Part shown: positions 1 through 8,228 of the stretch, one piece after another
Position numbering within the stretch: the first letter of the stretch is position 1
How the letters are laid out: every line of letters begins with the position of its first letter
Assembly (NCBI GenBank): GCA_904501925.1
Contig: CAJGCO010000012.1
Coordinates: 1 to 46,379 of the forward strand
Direction: 5' to 3'
Origin: an uncultured Alphaproteobacteria bacterium
GTDB taxonomy: Bacteria > Pseudomonadota > Alphaproteobacteria > RF32 > CAG-239
DNA length: 46,379 nt
Made by a program: the position numbers and the translations under genes
The notes under the pieces: model-generated
Told to the model about the DNA's origin: nothing
Databases searched by the model: none
The model's input: only the letters and a program-made list of their open reading frames with translations

Positions 1-2
1 GA

Positions 3-239
3 GTATTTTCTAATGAAGAAAAAGGACGTTATTCATTAGTGCGTATTTTTGATAGATTAGAAAAACAGCAACGCCTATCTTCATATATACATAAAGGGCA
101 ATGGTTCCATGTTGGAGACCCAAATGCCACAGAAATTGCTGAAAAACATTTTTCCAAACAAAAAAGCCAACAGTCAAAAACTGCTGGCTTACTGGACTTA
201 ATCGAGCTTAAGAAGCAACTCTCATCGCCAAGATTCTAA
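3..239 (+). CDS. Sugar-phosphate nucleotidyltransferase, MurU-like, 3' end only
   Basis: This is the C-terminal end of a gene that begins before the window; the frame is open from base 3. The visible part reads GRYSLVRIFDRL, then GQWFHVGDPNATEIAEKHF. This matches the C-terminal end of the NTP-transferase family that includes MurU (N-acetylmuramate-1-phosphate uridylyltransferase), where a WFHVGTP-like motif followed by an AE-rich helix is typical. In that family the enzyme joins UTP or a similar nucleotide to a sugar phosphate for cell-wall recycling or sugar activation. The catalytic N-terminus is outside the window, so the substrate cannot be read. The last 29 residues are not conserved-looking. 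They are encoded across a hairpin that acts as the terminator of the converging gene, and the two genes overlap by 32 bases. Confidence 0.7.
   Translation, partial: VFSNEEKGRYSLVRIFDRLEKQQRLSSYIHKGQWFHVGDPNATEIAEKHFSKQKSQQSKTAGLLDLIELKKQLSSPRF
164..190 (-). terminator. Rho-independent terminator of the 208-966 gene
   Basis: An 11-bp stem (164-174 with 180-190, one G-U pair on the minus-strand RNA) and a 5-base loop are followed on the minus strand by a T tract. It lies 18 bases past the stop of the leftward gene and inside the 3' coding end of the rightward nucleotidyltransferase. Confidence 0.8.
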
Positions 240-966
240 GTTCGTTCTTAATCCGTCTTTTCTGAAACAAACGCTGGAAGAAATTTCCCTTAAGACACAT
301 CGTGTCCTTGAAAAAACTATTCCAGTTTATCTCATCAAAGTGTTCCGAGAACCACATTTTGTGTTTCTCCCACTGTCCTGGTGCTGCATAATTTCTATAC
401 AGCTCCTTAAACGAGGCATAGCACTCAACTAGGCAAGTAGCATGTCTGTACAAATCAGCCGCCTGAGGTTTGAAATCCGCCAGAGCATAATACTCATGCG
501 TAACTTCGCCATAAGCATTTGTATGCTTAATAATTCCAAAAAGAATTTTCAGCATATGCTCCTTAACATCTTTACGACAATGCTTCAAGCAAGTATCAGC
601 CGCATTCATGATAAAATTAAAACAACCCTCCGTCATGACATGATCCTCATCAAACTTTGATGAGTATTCCCAATACTTGAAATCCAACGGCTCTGGCCAT
701 TTTTTATCACCATGCAACACCGCACCACACGAAATACGTTGCAAAGCAATCTCGAACAGCTCATTTGCAAGATTCTTGTCTTTACAGATAATCTCATAAG
801 CAAAATCAGCCAAGAGATTCATGTAGTCGTCGTGAATCTTATACCTTAAACCTGCTCTACCTGCCATATGAGGCAGCACAACATCATCAACAATATCAAG
901 CCAACTTTTGCTTGAAAGATTTGTTACTCGACTCTGTTGCTCAATTCTCTGAATTAATGTTTTCAT
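208..966 (-). CDS. Hypothetical 252-residue cytoplasmic protein, foreign-looking codon use
   Basis: I do not recognise this protein. It has no signal peptide or membrane segment, is rich in aromatic residues, His and Cys (for example CFNFIMNAADTCLKHCRKDV), and looks mostly helical. The start is ATG at 966. No clear Shine-Dalgarno precedes it, only an A/T-rich leader, which differs from most genes here. Codon choice also differs: GAG, AAG, CAG and TTG are common, where neighbours use GAA, AAA, CAA and TTA almost exclusively. The same signature is seen in the genes at 2180-2383 and 12139-12633. It has its own strong terminator (164-190). Recent horizontal acquisition is an inference from codon use. 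Confidence 0.75.
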   Translation of the reverse strand: MKTLIQRIEQQSRVTNLSSKSWLDIVDDVVLPHMAGRAGLRYKIHDDYMNLLADFAYEIICKDKNLANELFEIALQRISCGAVLHGDKKWPEPLDFKYWEYSSKFDEDHVMTEGCFNFIMNAADTCLKHCRKDVKEHMLKILFGIIKHTNAYGEVTHEYYALADFKPQAADLYRHATCLVECYASFKELYRNYAAPGQWEKHKMWFSEHFDEINWNSFFKDTMCLKGNFFQRLFQKRRIKNELRILAMRVAS

Positions 967-1195
967 TTCTTGAAAATTTTATTTTGTTAAACAATAACTG
1001 AACCATTACAAAGTATCATATCTTCAATGCATGGCAAAACCATAAACAAATGAAAACAAACCAAGAAGTCATACTAATACAACACTCATAATAATTCAGG
1101 ATAGATTTTAATTATATCACAAATTACTCCCTGTTGCAACAAAAAAACACTTAACTCATCATAGTTAAAATAACAAAAACACGATTACTTTAACA
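967..1195. other. AT-rich spacer without a recognised gene
   Basis: This spacer lies upstream of the 208-966 gene. It holds scattered AT-rich promoter-like hexamers but no reading frame with a ribosome binding site, no tRNA and no convincing RNA fold. Confidence 0.5.
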
Positions 1196-1222
1196 AAACA
1201 GCGCCCCTTTAGAACGCTGTTT
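1196..1222 (-). terminator. Terminator of the 1243-2034 gene
   Basis: An 8-bp stem AAACAGCG / CGCTGTTT (1196-1203 with 1215-1222) is followed on the minus strand by TTTTGTT. It lies 20 bases beyond the stop codon of the leftward gene. Confidence 0.65.
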
Positions 1223-1242
1223 GAAATTATAACACTTAATTC

Positions 1243-2034
1243 TTATTTATTATGCCAATTTGCTTTGATATATTGCCTGATTGATGATAATATTTTATTA
1301 CTATTTGATGATTTATCGCATGTTTTCTTAAAATTTTCAGATAAATCATAAACCTTATCACCAATCGCAAATTCTTTCATCACATTTGAAGCGCAAAATT
1401 TATCAATATCCGTAATGTTTAGATTATCATCAATCAATCCCTGCCTTTTCATAGACAGAAACTCAAGTCCCATTTTAACACCATTAACACTATCTTGATC
1501 TTTTCTAACTAAATCCTCCGGATATTTTTCAGAAACAATTCCATTCAATATATGTATTGTACTTAAAAATTGATTAGCTTGACGATAATCATCACAAACA
1601 TCTATAACTACATGAGCTAAATCTTTAAGAAAACCAGGAGCAAATTTTATTGAATCACTTTTTTGTTTTGGCTTAATTCGTTCATTCAATTGTTGCAACT
1701 GTTTTTTATTTGGTTCACAATCAAAATCATACTCTGATGCAAGTCCAAATTTTTTCATAGTTAATTTTGCTTGAGCATGCATCAATTCATCAGTTTTTGC
1801 CCCATTAGGATGTTTATAAAACTCCTTATCAAAAAAATCTAAAGCCTTTTCTAATTCTGGATACATACCCACAATATAATCTTTCATACATATAGATTCA
1901 TATAGCGAAAGAAAAGGTCCTTCTCCTAATTTATTTAGTTTTTCAATTGCTTCTTCAAACTCCACCCCATCACCTTTGCTTCTAGCATAACCCGTATTAG
2001 AATTTATATAAAGAATATGCTCTGTTTTTATCAT
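1243..2034 (-). CDS. Hypothetical 263-residue protein
   Basis: This is an unrecognised soluble protein, rich in Lys, Asp and Glu, predicted to be mostly helical, with no signal peptide or membrane segment. The start ATG at 2034 has purine-rich GAGAGG and AAGG stretches just upstream. Codon use is the A/T-ending style of the surrounding genome, so it looks like a long-term resident, unlike its neighbours on both sides. It is monocistronic, with a terminator at 1196-1222 and a separate terminator upstream at 2125-2156. In size and composition it resembles the unknown gene at 38069-38887, but I cannot show homology by eye. Confidence 0.7.
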   Translation of the reverse strand: MIKTEHILYINSNTGYARSKGDGVEFEEAIEKLNKLGEGPFLSLYESICMKDYIVGMYPELEKALDFFDKEFYKHPNGAKTDELMHAQAKLTMKKFGLASEYDFDCEPNKKQLQQLNERIKPKQKSDSIKFAPGFLKDLAHVVIDVCDDYRQANQFLSTIHILNGIVSEKYPEDLVRKDQDSVNGVKMGLEFLSMKRQGLIDDNLNITDIDKFCASNVMKEFAIGDKVYDLSENFKKTCDKSSNSNKILSSIRQYIKANWHNK

Positions 2035-2124
2035 GCCTTATACCTCTCACCACAATACACTTATATATTATATGTTTTTATTAGTCTTGTCAATTTATTA
2101 ACAAAGCAAAAACGAACAATAAAA

Positions 2125-2156
2125 AACTCTCGTTACCCCAAAAGGTAACAAGAGTT
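2125..2156 (-). terminator. Strong terminator following 2180-2383
   Basis: A stem of 6+6 bp with one internal mismatch (2125-2137 with 2144-2156; core GTTACC / GGTAAC) precedes TTTTTATT on the minus strand. It closes whatever transcript covers 2180-2383 and isolates the 1243-2034 gene. Confidence 0.8.
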
Positions 2157-2179
2157 CTAATTTACGCATCTAAAGACAC

Positions 2180-2383
2180 TTAGCAAGCAAGCACTTTAGG
2201 TGGCTCAAAACTTGCTAAAGCCACTTTGACCGGTTCTCCACACGGAGCCGCATAAAACTTGGTTCCACAAGCACGGAAATATCCAAGGACACGATAGCTT
2301 GATAGTCTTCCATCATTACCCCACCATACGATATAGTTACATCCGTAACAATCGTTTGAATTAATGCTTAGTTTATATAGCAA
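2180..2383 (-). CDS. Possible small Cys-rich protein (67 residues), uncertain
   Basis: An open frame fills the space between the terminator that follows tRNA-Glu and the terminator at 2125-2156. It would encode a small protein with five Cys and an aromatic-rich stretch (YIVWWGNDGRLSSYR). No in-frame ATG exists. The frame can only start at TTG (2383) or another rare codon, and the TTG lies against the tRNA terminator with no ribosome binding site. Third codon positions are more G/C-rich than in the host genes, as in 208-966 and 12139-12633. It could be a real short protein, a fragment of a larger foreign gene, or a non-coding RNA of about 200 bases with its own terminator. The presence of a transcript is better supported than the reading frame. 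Confidence 0.3.
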   Translation of the reverse strand: MLYKLSINSNDCYGCNYIVWWGNDGRLSSYRVLGYFRACGTKFYAAPCGEPVKVALASFEPPKVLAC

Positions 2384-2409
2384 AACAGCGCTCCAAAACG
2401 AGCGCCGTT
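2384..2409 (-). terminator. Terminator of tRNA-Glu
   Basis: A 10-bp GC-rich stem AACGGCGCTC / GAGCGCTGTT (minus-strand reading, one G-U) with a 6-base loop lies 5 bases past the tRNA 3' end and is followed by TTTG. Confidence 0.7.
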
Positions 2410-2414
2410 TGTAT

Positions 2415-2490
2415 TGGTGATCCCAACGGGATTCGAACCCGTGTTGCAGCCTTGAGAGGGCCGCGTCCTAGGCCTCTAGACGATGGGACC
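2415..2490 (-). tRNA. tRNA-Glu (anticodon CTC)
   Basis: Read on the minus strand this is a full 76-base cloverleaf with encoded CCA. The acceptor stem GGTCCCA pairs with TGGGATC. The D arm contains TCTAGAGGCCTAGGA. The anticodon stem CGGCC / GGCTG encloses loop CTCTCAA, with CTC at positions 34-36. The T arm is ACGGG TTCGAAT CCCGT. The D-arm TCTAGAGG...CTAGGA pattern is characteristic of bacterial tRNA-Glu. Confidence 0.95.
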
Positions 2491-2576
2491 ATTAACCTAA
2501 AACAATACCTAAATAAAACAAAACTTTTTAATATGCAAGATTTTTATTTATAAATAACCATTTTAATACCCACAAA

Positions 2577-2612
2577 CAAAAAATACGGCAGTCTATTAAA
2601 ACTACCGTATTT
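2577..2612 (-). terminator. Terminator of the acrR-acrA-acrB operon
   Basis: A stem AAATACGG.AGT / ACT.CCGTATTT (2581-2592 with 2601-2612, one mismatch) is followed on the minus strand by TTTTTTGTTTG. It lies 22 bases after the acrB stop. Confidence 0.8.
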
Positions 2613-2633
2613 CTTTTCACATTACCATGCTAT

Positions 2634-5600
2634 TTATTTTGATTTATAAAGTTTATTCACTGCTGTTTGTACCATAATGTACAATAACGGAATAACAATT
2701 AAACCAACAATTGTACCAAACAACATTCCTGCAAATACTGGTACACCTACAGCAATACGAGAACCAGAACACGCACCAGTTGCCCAAACCATTGGAGCCA
2801 CACCTAGCACGAATGTTAGCGCAGTCATCAACACAGCTCTAAAACGTTCTCTTAAACCTGTAACAGCTGCATCTAGTACACTAGCACCTTTTTCATGTTC
2901 TTCCTTAGAAAATTCCACAATCAAGATTGCGTTCTTAGCAGCCAAACCTACTAATAACACCAAACCCAACTGCGCATAAATACTCAAAGGAAGTTCTTTT
3001 ACATACATTCCAATAAACGCACCAAGCATAGCAGTTAAAGTAGATAAAATAACAGATAGAGGAATACTCCAACTTTCATATTGTGCTACCAAGAACAAAT
3101 AAGCAAACAAAATAGCCAACGCAACCAAAATTCCAATCTGTCCTTGATTACGCTTTTCTTGTAAGCTCATACCTGACCACTCAAATGCATATTCATTAGA
3201 AAGTTTTTCTTCTGCCATTTTTTCAATAGCTTCCATTGCTGCACCAGAGCTTGAGTTATCTGCTGCAACAACTTGTACTGTAGCTGCTGGATACTGATTA
3301 TATCTATCAACTGCACGAGGAAGTGTAATTCTCTTAATTTCAATCAAACTACCCAATGGTACCATTTGCCCACTAGAACTTTGAACATACAAATCTTTAA
3401 TACTTTGTAGATTCTTACGATACTTCCAATCTGCCTGCACCATAACCTTATTAGCTTGAGTACCAATATTTACGTCATTTACATACATAGAACCTAAATA
3501 TGTTTGAAGTGTAGAATATATACTACCAATACTAACTCCCATTATCTCAGCTTTTTCACGGTTTATCTCCAAATAAGCATGAGGTGTACTAGAAGTAAAT
3601 GTTGAATATGCCATCTTAACTTCTGGTAATTTATTTAATTCACCAATAAACTTATTTAAGTTTTCTTGAAGTTTATTCATATCAGAACTTTCAATGGCTT
3701 GAAAACGTAAATCCATATTATTATTACTACCAAGTCCAGGAATAGCTGGCATCTCAAAAAGAATAATATTCGCTTCTGGAATTTTACCCATTTCCCCCAT
3801 CAATCTTTCTTTAATCTTTGTAGAAAGATCTTTTTTATCTGTTCGTTCCTCCCAAGGTTTTAACGCAATAACATTAAATCCTACGTTTTCACCTTGTCCG
3901 GCCATAATACTAAAACCTCTTAAATTCATAACCGAACGAACACCATCTTCTTTTTTAACTATTGGGCGTGTTTTATCAATAACATCTAATGTTCTTTTAC
4001 CAGCACTACCTTCTGGTAATTGAATATTAGCCATAATAACACCTTGGTCTTCATCTGGTAAGAAAGATGACTTAATATCATTCACAGAATACAAATTTAA
4101 TCCGATAATTGCCAAAGCAATAAATACAATAACAACCATCTTTCTACCAAGCTGTGCTAAAATTCTAACATAAACATTTTTAGAACCATCAATCATTCTA
4201 TCAAACCTAAACAAGAAACCAGATGTTCTAGGTTTAATTGGTCTTAAAATTGTAGCACACAAAGCAGGACTAAGTGTCAAGGCATTTACACCAGAAAACA
4301 ATACAGCAAAAGAAATAGCAATCGCAAATTGTTGGTAGATTCTACCTGTCACACCACCCATAAATGCAATAGGCACAAAAATTGCCAATAACACTAACGT
4401 AGCAGCAACAATCGCTGATGAAACTTGCTCCATAGCCTTAGCTGTTGCTTCTTTTTGCTTTAATCCATCTTTTTCCATAAGGTGTAACACACGCTCTACC
4501 ACAATAATCGCATCGTCAACCACCAAACCAATCGCCAAAATCAAACCAAACAAGGTTAAAATATTTAAGTTATAACCTAGCGCAAGCATAACTGCAAATG
4601 TAGCTAAAATTGACACAGGAATAGCAATAGATGGAACAAGTGTTGCTCTCCAGTCTTGTAAAAACACATAACAAACAAGCACCACCAAAATAAATGTCAA
4701 AATAAGGGTAAACACCACTTCTTCAATAGACACTTTAATAAAATCTGTTGCATCAAAGAACACTCTTACTTCAAAATCATCAGGATAATATTTTTCCAAT
4801 CTCTTTAACTCTGCTTTAACAGCATTCATTGCTTTAATCGCATTTGCACCAGATAATTTATTAAGCATAATAGCAACGTTTGGTTGTCCATCAACATCTG
4901 ATTGTAATAAATAGTTTTCAGAACCAATCTCAATTTTTGCAATATCTTTTAAGCGAACTAAACCACCCTCTTCTTCTGTTCTAACAATAATATTTTCAAA
5001 ATCTTTTGCTTCATTCAAACGTCCTTGAGTCTCAAGAGAAAATACTATTTGGCTTGTTCCATCATTTGGTTCTGCACCAACAGAACCAAGAGATGGTTGA
5101 TAGTTTTGAGATGAAATAGCATTTCTTACGGCACTGATTGGCAAATTCAAAGCCACCATTTTATCAGCATCAAGCCAAACTCTCATACTCAAATCTGATC
5201 CCATAACATTGGCATCACCCACACCATATTGGCGCCCCAAGTTATTTTTAATATTATTTTGAACATAATTATTCAAAAAGTTTCTATCATGCGTACCATT
5301 AGGCGAAATAGCTTGCAAGAAACCCAAGATCTCAGATGAACGACGAGCAACATTAACACCTCTTGCTTGAACTTCATCAGGAAGAGATTTAATAGCTTTT
5401 TGCACCCTATTTTGTACCTTAACTTGAGCAAGGTCAGGATCTGTTCCAATCTCAAATGCAATATCAAGCTGATAACGACCAGAGTTATATGATGAAGATG
5501 TCATATACATCATATTATCAACACCATTAATCTCTTTTTCTATTGGAATAGCCACAGTGTTTGCCACTGTTTCAGCACTAGCACCAGTATAATCCGCAGA

Positions 5601-5738
5601 AACCGTAACTGTTGGAGGTGTAATTTCTGGATACATCGCAACTGGTAACGTAAAAATAGCAATTAATCCAGCCAAACTCATCAATACGGCAATAACCACC
5701 GCAAAACGAGGTCTTTCAATAAAAAACTTAGAAAACAT
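2634..5738 (-). CDS. acrB: RND multidrug efflux transporter, AcrB/HAE1 type
   Basis: This is an inner-membrane proton-driven exporter of hydrophobic and amphiphilic compounds. It works as a trimer with the adaptor encoded next to it and an outer-membrane TolC-type channel, which is not in this window. Length (1034 residues) is normal for the HAE1 family. It begins SKFFIERPRFAVVIAVLM, the usual first membrane helix. The paired Asp of the proton relay are in LVVDDAIIVVERV (near residue 405), with the partner Lys in LAAKNAILIVEF near residue 935. Twelve membrane helices and two large periplasmic loops are evident. It follows acrA with a 20-base gap and ends at a strong terminator. Substrate range cannot be read from sequence. 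Confidence 0.95.
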   Translation of the reverse strand: MFSKFFIERPRFAVVIAVLMSLAGLIAIFTLPVAMYPEITPPTVTVSADYTGASAETVANTVAIPIEKEINGVDNMMYMTSSSYNSGRYQLDIAFEIGTDPDLAQVKVQNRVQKAIKSLPDEVQARGVNVARRSSEILGFLQAISPNGTHDRNFLNNYVQNNIKNNLGRQYGVGDANVMGSDLSMRVWLDADKMVALNLPISAVRNAISSQNYQPSLGSVGAEPNDGTSQIVFSLETQGRLNEAKDFENIIVRTEEEGGLVRLKDIAKIEIGSENYLLQSDVDGQPNVAIMLNKLSGANAIKAMNAVKAELKRLEKYYPDDFEVRVFFDATDFIKVSIEEVVFTLILTFILVVLVCYVFLQDWRATLVPSIAIPVSILATFAVMLALGYNLNILTLFGLILAIGLVVDDAIIVVERVLHLMEKDGLKQKEATAKAMEQVSSAIVAATLVLLAIFVPIAFMGGVTGRIYQQFAIAISFAVLFSGVNALTLSPALCATILRPIKPRTSGFLFRFDRMIDGSKNVYVRILAQLGRKMVVIVFIALAIIGLNLYSVNDIKSSFLPDEDQGVIMANIQLPEGSAGKRTLDVIDKTRPIVKKEDGVRSVMNLRGFSIMAGQGENVGFNVIALKPWEERTDKKDLSTKIKERLMGEMGKIPEANIILFEMPAIPGLGSNNNMDLRFQAIESSDMNKLQENLNKFIGELNKLPEVKMAYSTFTSSTPHAYLEINREKAEIMGVSIGSIYSTLQTYLGSMYVNDVNIGTQANKVMVQADWKYRKNLQSIKDLYVQSSSGQMVPLGSLIEIKRITLPRAVDRYNQYPAATVQVVAADNSSSGAAMEAIEKMAEEKLSNEYAFEWSGMSLQEKRNQGQIGILVALAILFAYLFLVAQYESWSIPLSVILSTLTAMLGAFIGMYVKELPLSIYAQLGLVLLVGLAAKNAILIVEFSKEEHEKGASVLDAAVTGLRERFRAVLMTALTFVLGVAPMVWATGACSGSRIAVGVPVFAGMLFGTIVGLIVIPLLYIMVQTAVNKLYKSK

Positions 5739-5758
5739 ATTTTGTCCCCCAAAAACTA

Positions 5759-6889
5759 TTAATCAGCTAAAATATTTACACTAGCACCAGGGCGTAAAGC
5801 TGGATTTTGAATACCATTAACCACAATTTTTTCACCAACTTTAAGTCCACTTAAAACAACTTGCTTACCATCAAATGTTTCACCTAATTCAATATCTCTT
5901 AAAGAAACAGTATTATCTTCACCTATAACATAAACAAATGACTTGCTTCCTCTTTGAACAAGTGATTTTTCTGGTATAACAACACCTGTTTTAGGTTTTG
6001 CAGATGTAATAAACATCTTTACATAAGCACCAGGTTTTAACAAACCTTTTTCATTTTTAATATCAGCATACACACCAACAGTTGCTGTACCAGTATTAAC
6101 CTCATTACTAGCAAAAACTGTTTCCATTTTTTCGCTTAAAATTTCACCACTAGCAAGTTCAATATTTACAACAAAATCACTTAAATTTTGATCGCCTTTA
6201 GCTTTCATTGATAAATATTCTTTATCTGTTAAAGAAAAAGCAATACGAATAGGATTCATTTGAACAACTCTAGCTAAAATTTCAGAAGATGCATTAACAT
6301 AGTTTCCAACAGTAACTTTAGCTTTTCCAATATATCCATCAATATAAGCTTTAACTTCTGTATTATTTAAATCTTTCTTTGCTAACTTAAGATTTGCTTC
6401 ACACTGAGCAACAGCTGCTTTTGCTTGTAAATAAGCACTCTCAGCACCATCAAAAGTAGCTTTTGACGCAATATTCTTAGAACTTAATTGTTTTTGTCTT
6501 TTGAAATCACGTTCTGTCTTTGTCAAATTAGCTTTAGCACTTTCAAGTTGAGCTTTAGCCAAATCATATTTTGCTTGATATGTATCTTTATCAATTATAA
6601 ACAATGCTTCGTCTTTTTTAATAAAACTACCTTCTTTAAAATTAACCTTATCTAAACTACCATTAACTTTAGAAACAACATCAACACTATTTATTGCTTC
6701 AACAAGTGCTACATATGTTTTAGGATTATTTATAACTTCTTCAGTAACATCAATAGCTGTAACACCAATTCCTGCAAGAGCCATATTTTTTTCATCTTTT
6801 TGGCTTAAAATATGACAACCAACAACACCTGCTATTACAACAAAAAGAGCAACTCCAATTAATAACTTTTTAGAACCTAAATTTTTCAT
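5759..6889 (-). CDS. acrA: RND efflux periplasmic adaptor, AcrA type
   Basis: This is the membrane fusion protein linking the AcrB-type pump to an outer-membrane channel. It is 376 residues, usual for the family. The N-terminal hydrophobic segment ends in GVVGC (Cys25), so it is probably a lipid-anchored lipoprotein. The barrel-sandwich hybrid half-motif is VSKVNGSLDKVNFKEGSFI, followed by an Ala/Lys-rich helical hairpin (about residues 95-165, QAKYDLAKAQLESAKANL), then the second lipoyl half (VKAYIDGYIGKAKVTVGNYV), beta-barrel and membrane-proximal domains. It is second in the acrR-acrA-acrB operon, 12 bases after acrR. It is an adaptor rather than an ABC-type MacA because its partner is an RND pump. 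Confidence 0.93.
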   Translation of the reverse strand: MKNLGSKKLLIGVALFVVIAGVVGCHILSQKDEKNMALAGIGVTAIDVTEEVINNPKTYVALVEAINSVDVVSKVNGSLDKVNFKEGSFIKKDEALFIIDKDTYQAKYDLAKAQLESAKANLTKTERDFKRQKQLSSKNIASKATFDGAESAYLQAKAAVAQCEANLKLAKKDLNNTEVKAYIDGYIGKAKVTVGNYVNASSEILARVVQMNPIRIAFSLTDKEYLSMKAKGDQNLSDFVVNIELASGEILSEKMETVFASNEVNTGTATVGVYADIKNEKGLLKPGAYVKMFITSAKPKTGVVIPEKSLVQRGSKSFVYVIGEDNTVSLRDIELGETFDGKQVVLSGLKVGEKIVVNGIQNPALRPGASVNILAD

Positions 6890-6901
6890 TATTACACCTT
6901 T

Positions 6902-7513
6902 CTACTTTTTCAATCCTTCAAACAATAAACCTAAACCAATACGCACTTTTTCAACAATAGCTTTATCATCAAACTTATTCAATGAAGAAAAAACGATTCC
7001 CAAATTTGTTGCGCGAACAATCTCACAGGCCATATCAATATCTATATCTTCTCTTATATCGCCACGCTCTTTTGATTTTACTAAAACTTGTTTAATTTTT
7101 TCTAAATGCCAATCTGTTTGTTTTGCTAAAGATTTCCTCACTCTCTCAACAATCGCTTCAGACCATTCCATTTGACATATAATAAATCTATTAAATTTAG
7201 AAAATCTCACGTCTTCATGTAAAATTTGCGCCCAACGCACAAAATATTCTAATAAATCATCCAATGTATCACCGTTAGATATATTTTCAGACAATTCTAC
7301 ACGCTTTCTATCCATATATTCTACAATCAAAGCTGAAACCAAATCAGCCTTGTTTCTAAAATACCAATATACAGCACCTTTTGTAAAACCAGCTCTTAAT
7401 GCTATTTCATCAAAAGTAGCTTTAGCAAAACCTTTTTCAGAAAACACATCCAAGGCTGATTCAATAACAGCTTGTCTTGTTTTTTCTGCATCTTCCTTAC
7501 ATTTTCTAGCCAT
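6902..7513 (-). CDS. acrR: TetR-family repressor of the efflux operon, AcrR-like
   Basis: This is a DNA-binding repressor expected to sense pump substrates. The N-terminus MARKCKEDAEKTRQAVIESA, then FDEIALRAGFTKGAVYWYFRNKADL (split here by family convention into helix-turn-helix and helix 4), is a textbook TetR/AcrR DNA-binding domain. The C-terminal ligand domain is divergent, as usual. I place the start at ATG 7513 because GGGGGC lies just upstream; the frame stays open to 7543 but that would run into the operator. Unlike E. coli acrR, which is divergent from acrAB, this repressor is the first gene of the same transcript. It therefore probably represses itself together with acrA and acrB. 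Confidence 0.9.
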   Translation of the reverse strand: MARKCKEDAEKTRQAVIESALDVFSEKGFAKATFDEIALRAGFTKGAVYWYFRNKADLVSALIVEYMDRKRVELSENISNGDTLDDLLEYFVRWAQILHEDVRFSKFNRFIICQMEWSEAIVERVRKSLAKQTDWHLEKIKQVLVKSKERGDIREDIDIDMACEIVRATNLGIVFSSLNKFDDKAIVEKVRIGLGLLFEGLKK

Positions 7514-7534
7514 AAAGCCCCCAAAATTTAAAAT

Positions 7535-7552
7535 ACATACCAATATGTATGT
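7535..7552 (-). promoter_or_regulatory. Probable AcrR operator palindrome
   Basis: ACATAC and GTATGT form an inverted repeat (7535-7540 and 7547-7552) with a 6-base spacer, between the predicted transcription start and the acrR start codon. From memory, the half-site ACATAC / GTATGT resembles that of the enterobacterial AcrR operator. Binding here would block transcription of acrR-acrA-acrB. Confidence 0.6.
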
Positions 7553-7565
7553 TTCAATTCACCCC

Positions 7566-7595
7566 AAAATAACACCTTTAATACCATAATGTCAA
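7566..7595 (-). promoter_or_regulatory. Promoter of acrR-acrA-acrB
   Basis: On the minus strand a perfect -35 TTGACA (7590-7595) is followed by an 18-base spacer and TATTTT (7566-7571). Transcription would start near 7559, so the ACATAC/GTATGT palindrome lies at about +7 to +24. Confidence 0.6.
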
Positions 7596-7661
7596 CATAC
7601 TTTTTTTTATTTTTTAGTATGGATAATTTACCTATTTTTAACAATACGATTCTTTTTAAAT

Positions 7662-8228
7662 TCAAATATCTAACATTCTAATATCAGATAATTCAGCAAC
7701 AACGTTTTCTCTTTCACTACTAGTAATGTATGCCCCAACTTTTACTTCTTCATATTTTTCTAAATAAAATTCTTTATACTTAAAAAACGATACACCATCA
7801 ATTGAATAAAAAACTTCATACTCATCATTAGTTCGAACAACTCTAAACCAAATCTCATCAACATCACTATCAAAATAAGTTGCTGTCCAATCAGAATGCC
7901 CTAAAATAGTTAAAGATGAAAACAAGTTAAGAGTTCCATTTTTTGATTTTTCTATTGCAGATTTGAACCAATTTCTTTCATCAACCCTAACCATAACTCC
8001 ACATTGCGTAGATTCTTTTATAGAATCAAACTTCCATTTTAATATAAAATCAAAATCTCCATCTTTCCTACAAAAAAACAAATGTCCATTATCTTTTCTA
8101 ACACCTTTATGTAACTGTTGCAAAAAATCTGTACTAGATTTTGCATAAATCATCATTGAATTCTCATCAAAACGTACATTTTCAGGCTCATTATACCATT
8201 CAAAATTTTCTAGTACTTCAAAGTTCAT
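7662..8228 (-). CDS. DUF1349 family protein (concanavalin-like fold)
   Basis: A 188-residue soluble protein that matches DUF1349 throughout. The order of motifs is typical: FEWYNEPENVRF near the N-terminus, GHLFFCRKDGDFDFILKWKF, CGVMVRVDERNWFKSAIE in the middle, then DEIWFRVVRTNDEYEVFYSIDG. The family has a jelly-roll fold related to lectins and glucanases. Members have been annotated as regulation of enolase, but no enzymatic activity is established that I can name. Its ATG overlaps the stop of the upstream CbpA-like gene (TAATG), so translation is probably coupled. That suggests a shared role or simply an operon; a client relationship with the co-chaperone is speculation. Confidence 0.8.
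   Translation of the reverse strand: MNFEVLENFEWYNEPENVRFDENSMMIYAKSSTDFLQQLHKGVRKDNGHLFFCRKDGDFDFILKWKFDSIKESTQCGVMVRVDERNWFKSAIEKSKNGTLNLFSSLTILGHSDWTATYFDSDVDEIWFRVVRTNDEYEVFYSIDGVSFFKYKEFYLEKYEEVKVGAYITSSERENVVAELSDIRMLDI

Noticed and set aside
2677..2979. A 100-codon + frame antisense to acrB
   Set aside because: It is a mirror of the conserved AcrB C-terminus with no ribosome binding site; AcrB is complete on the other strand.
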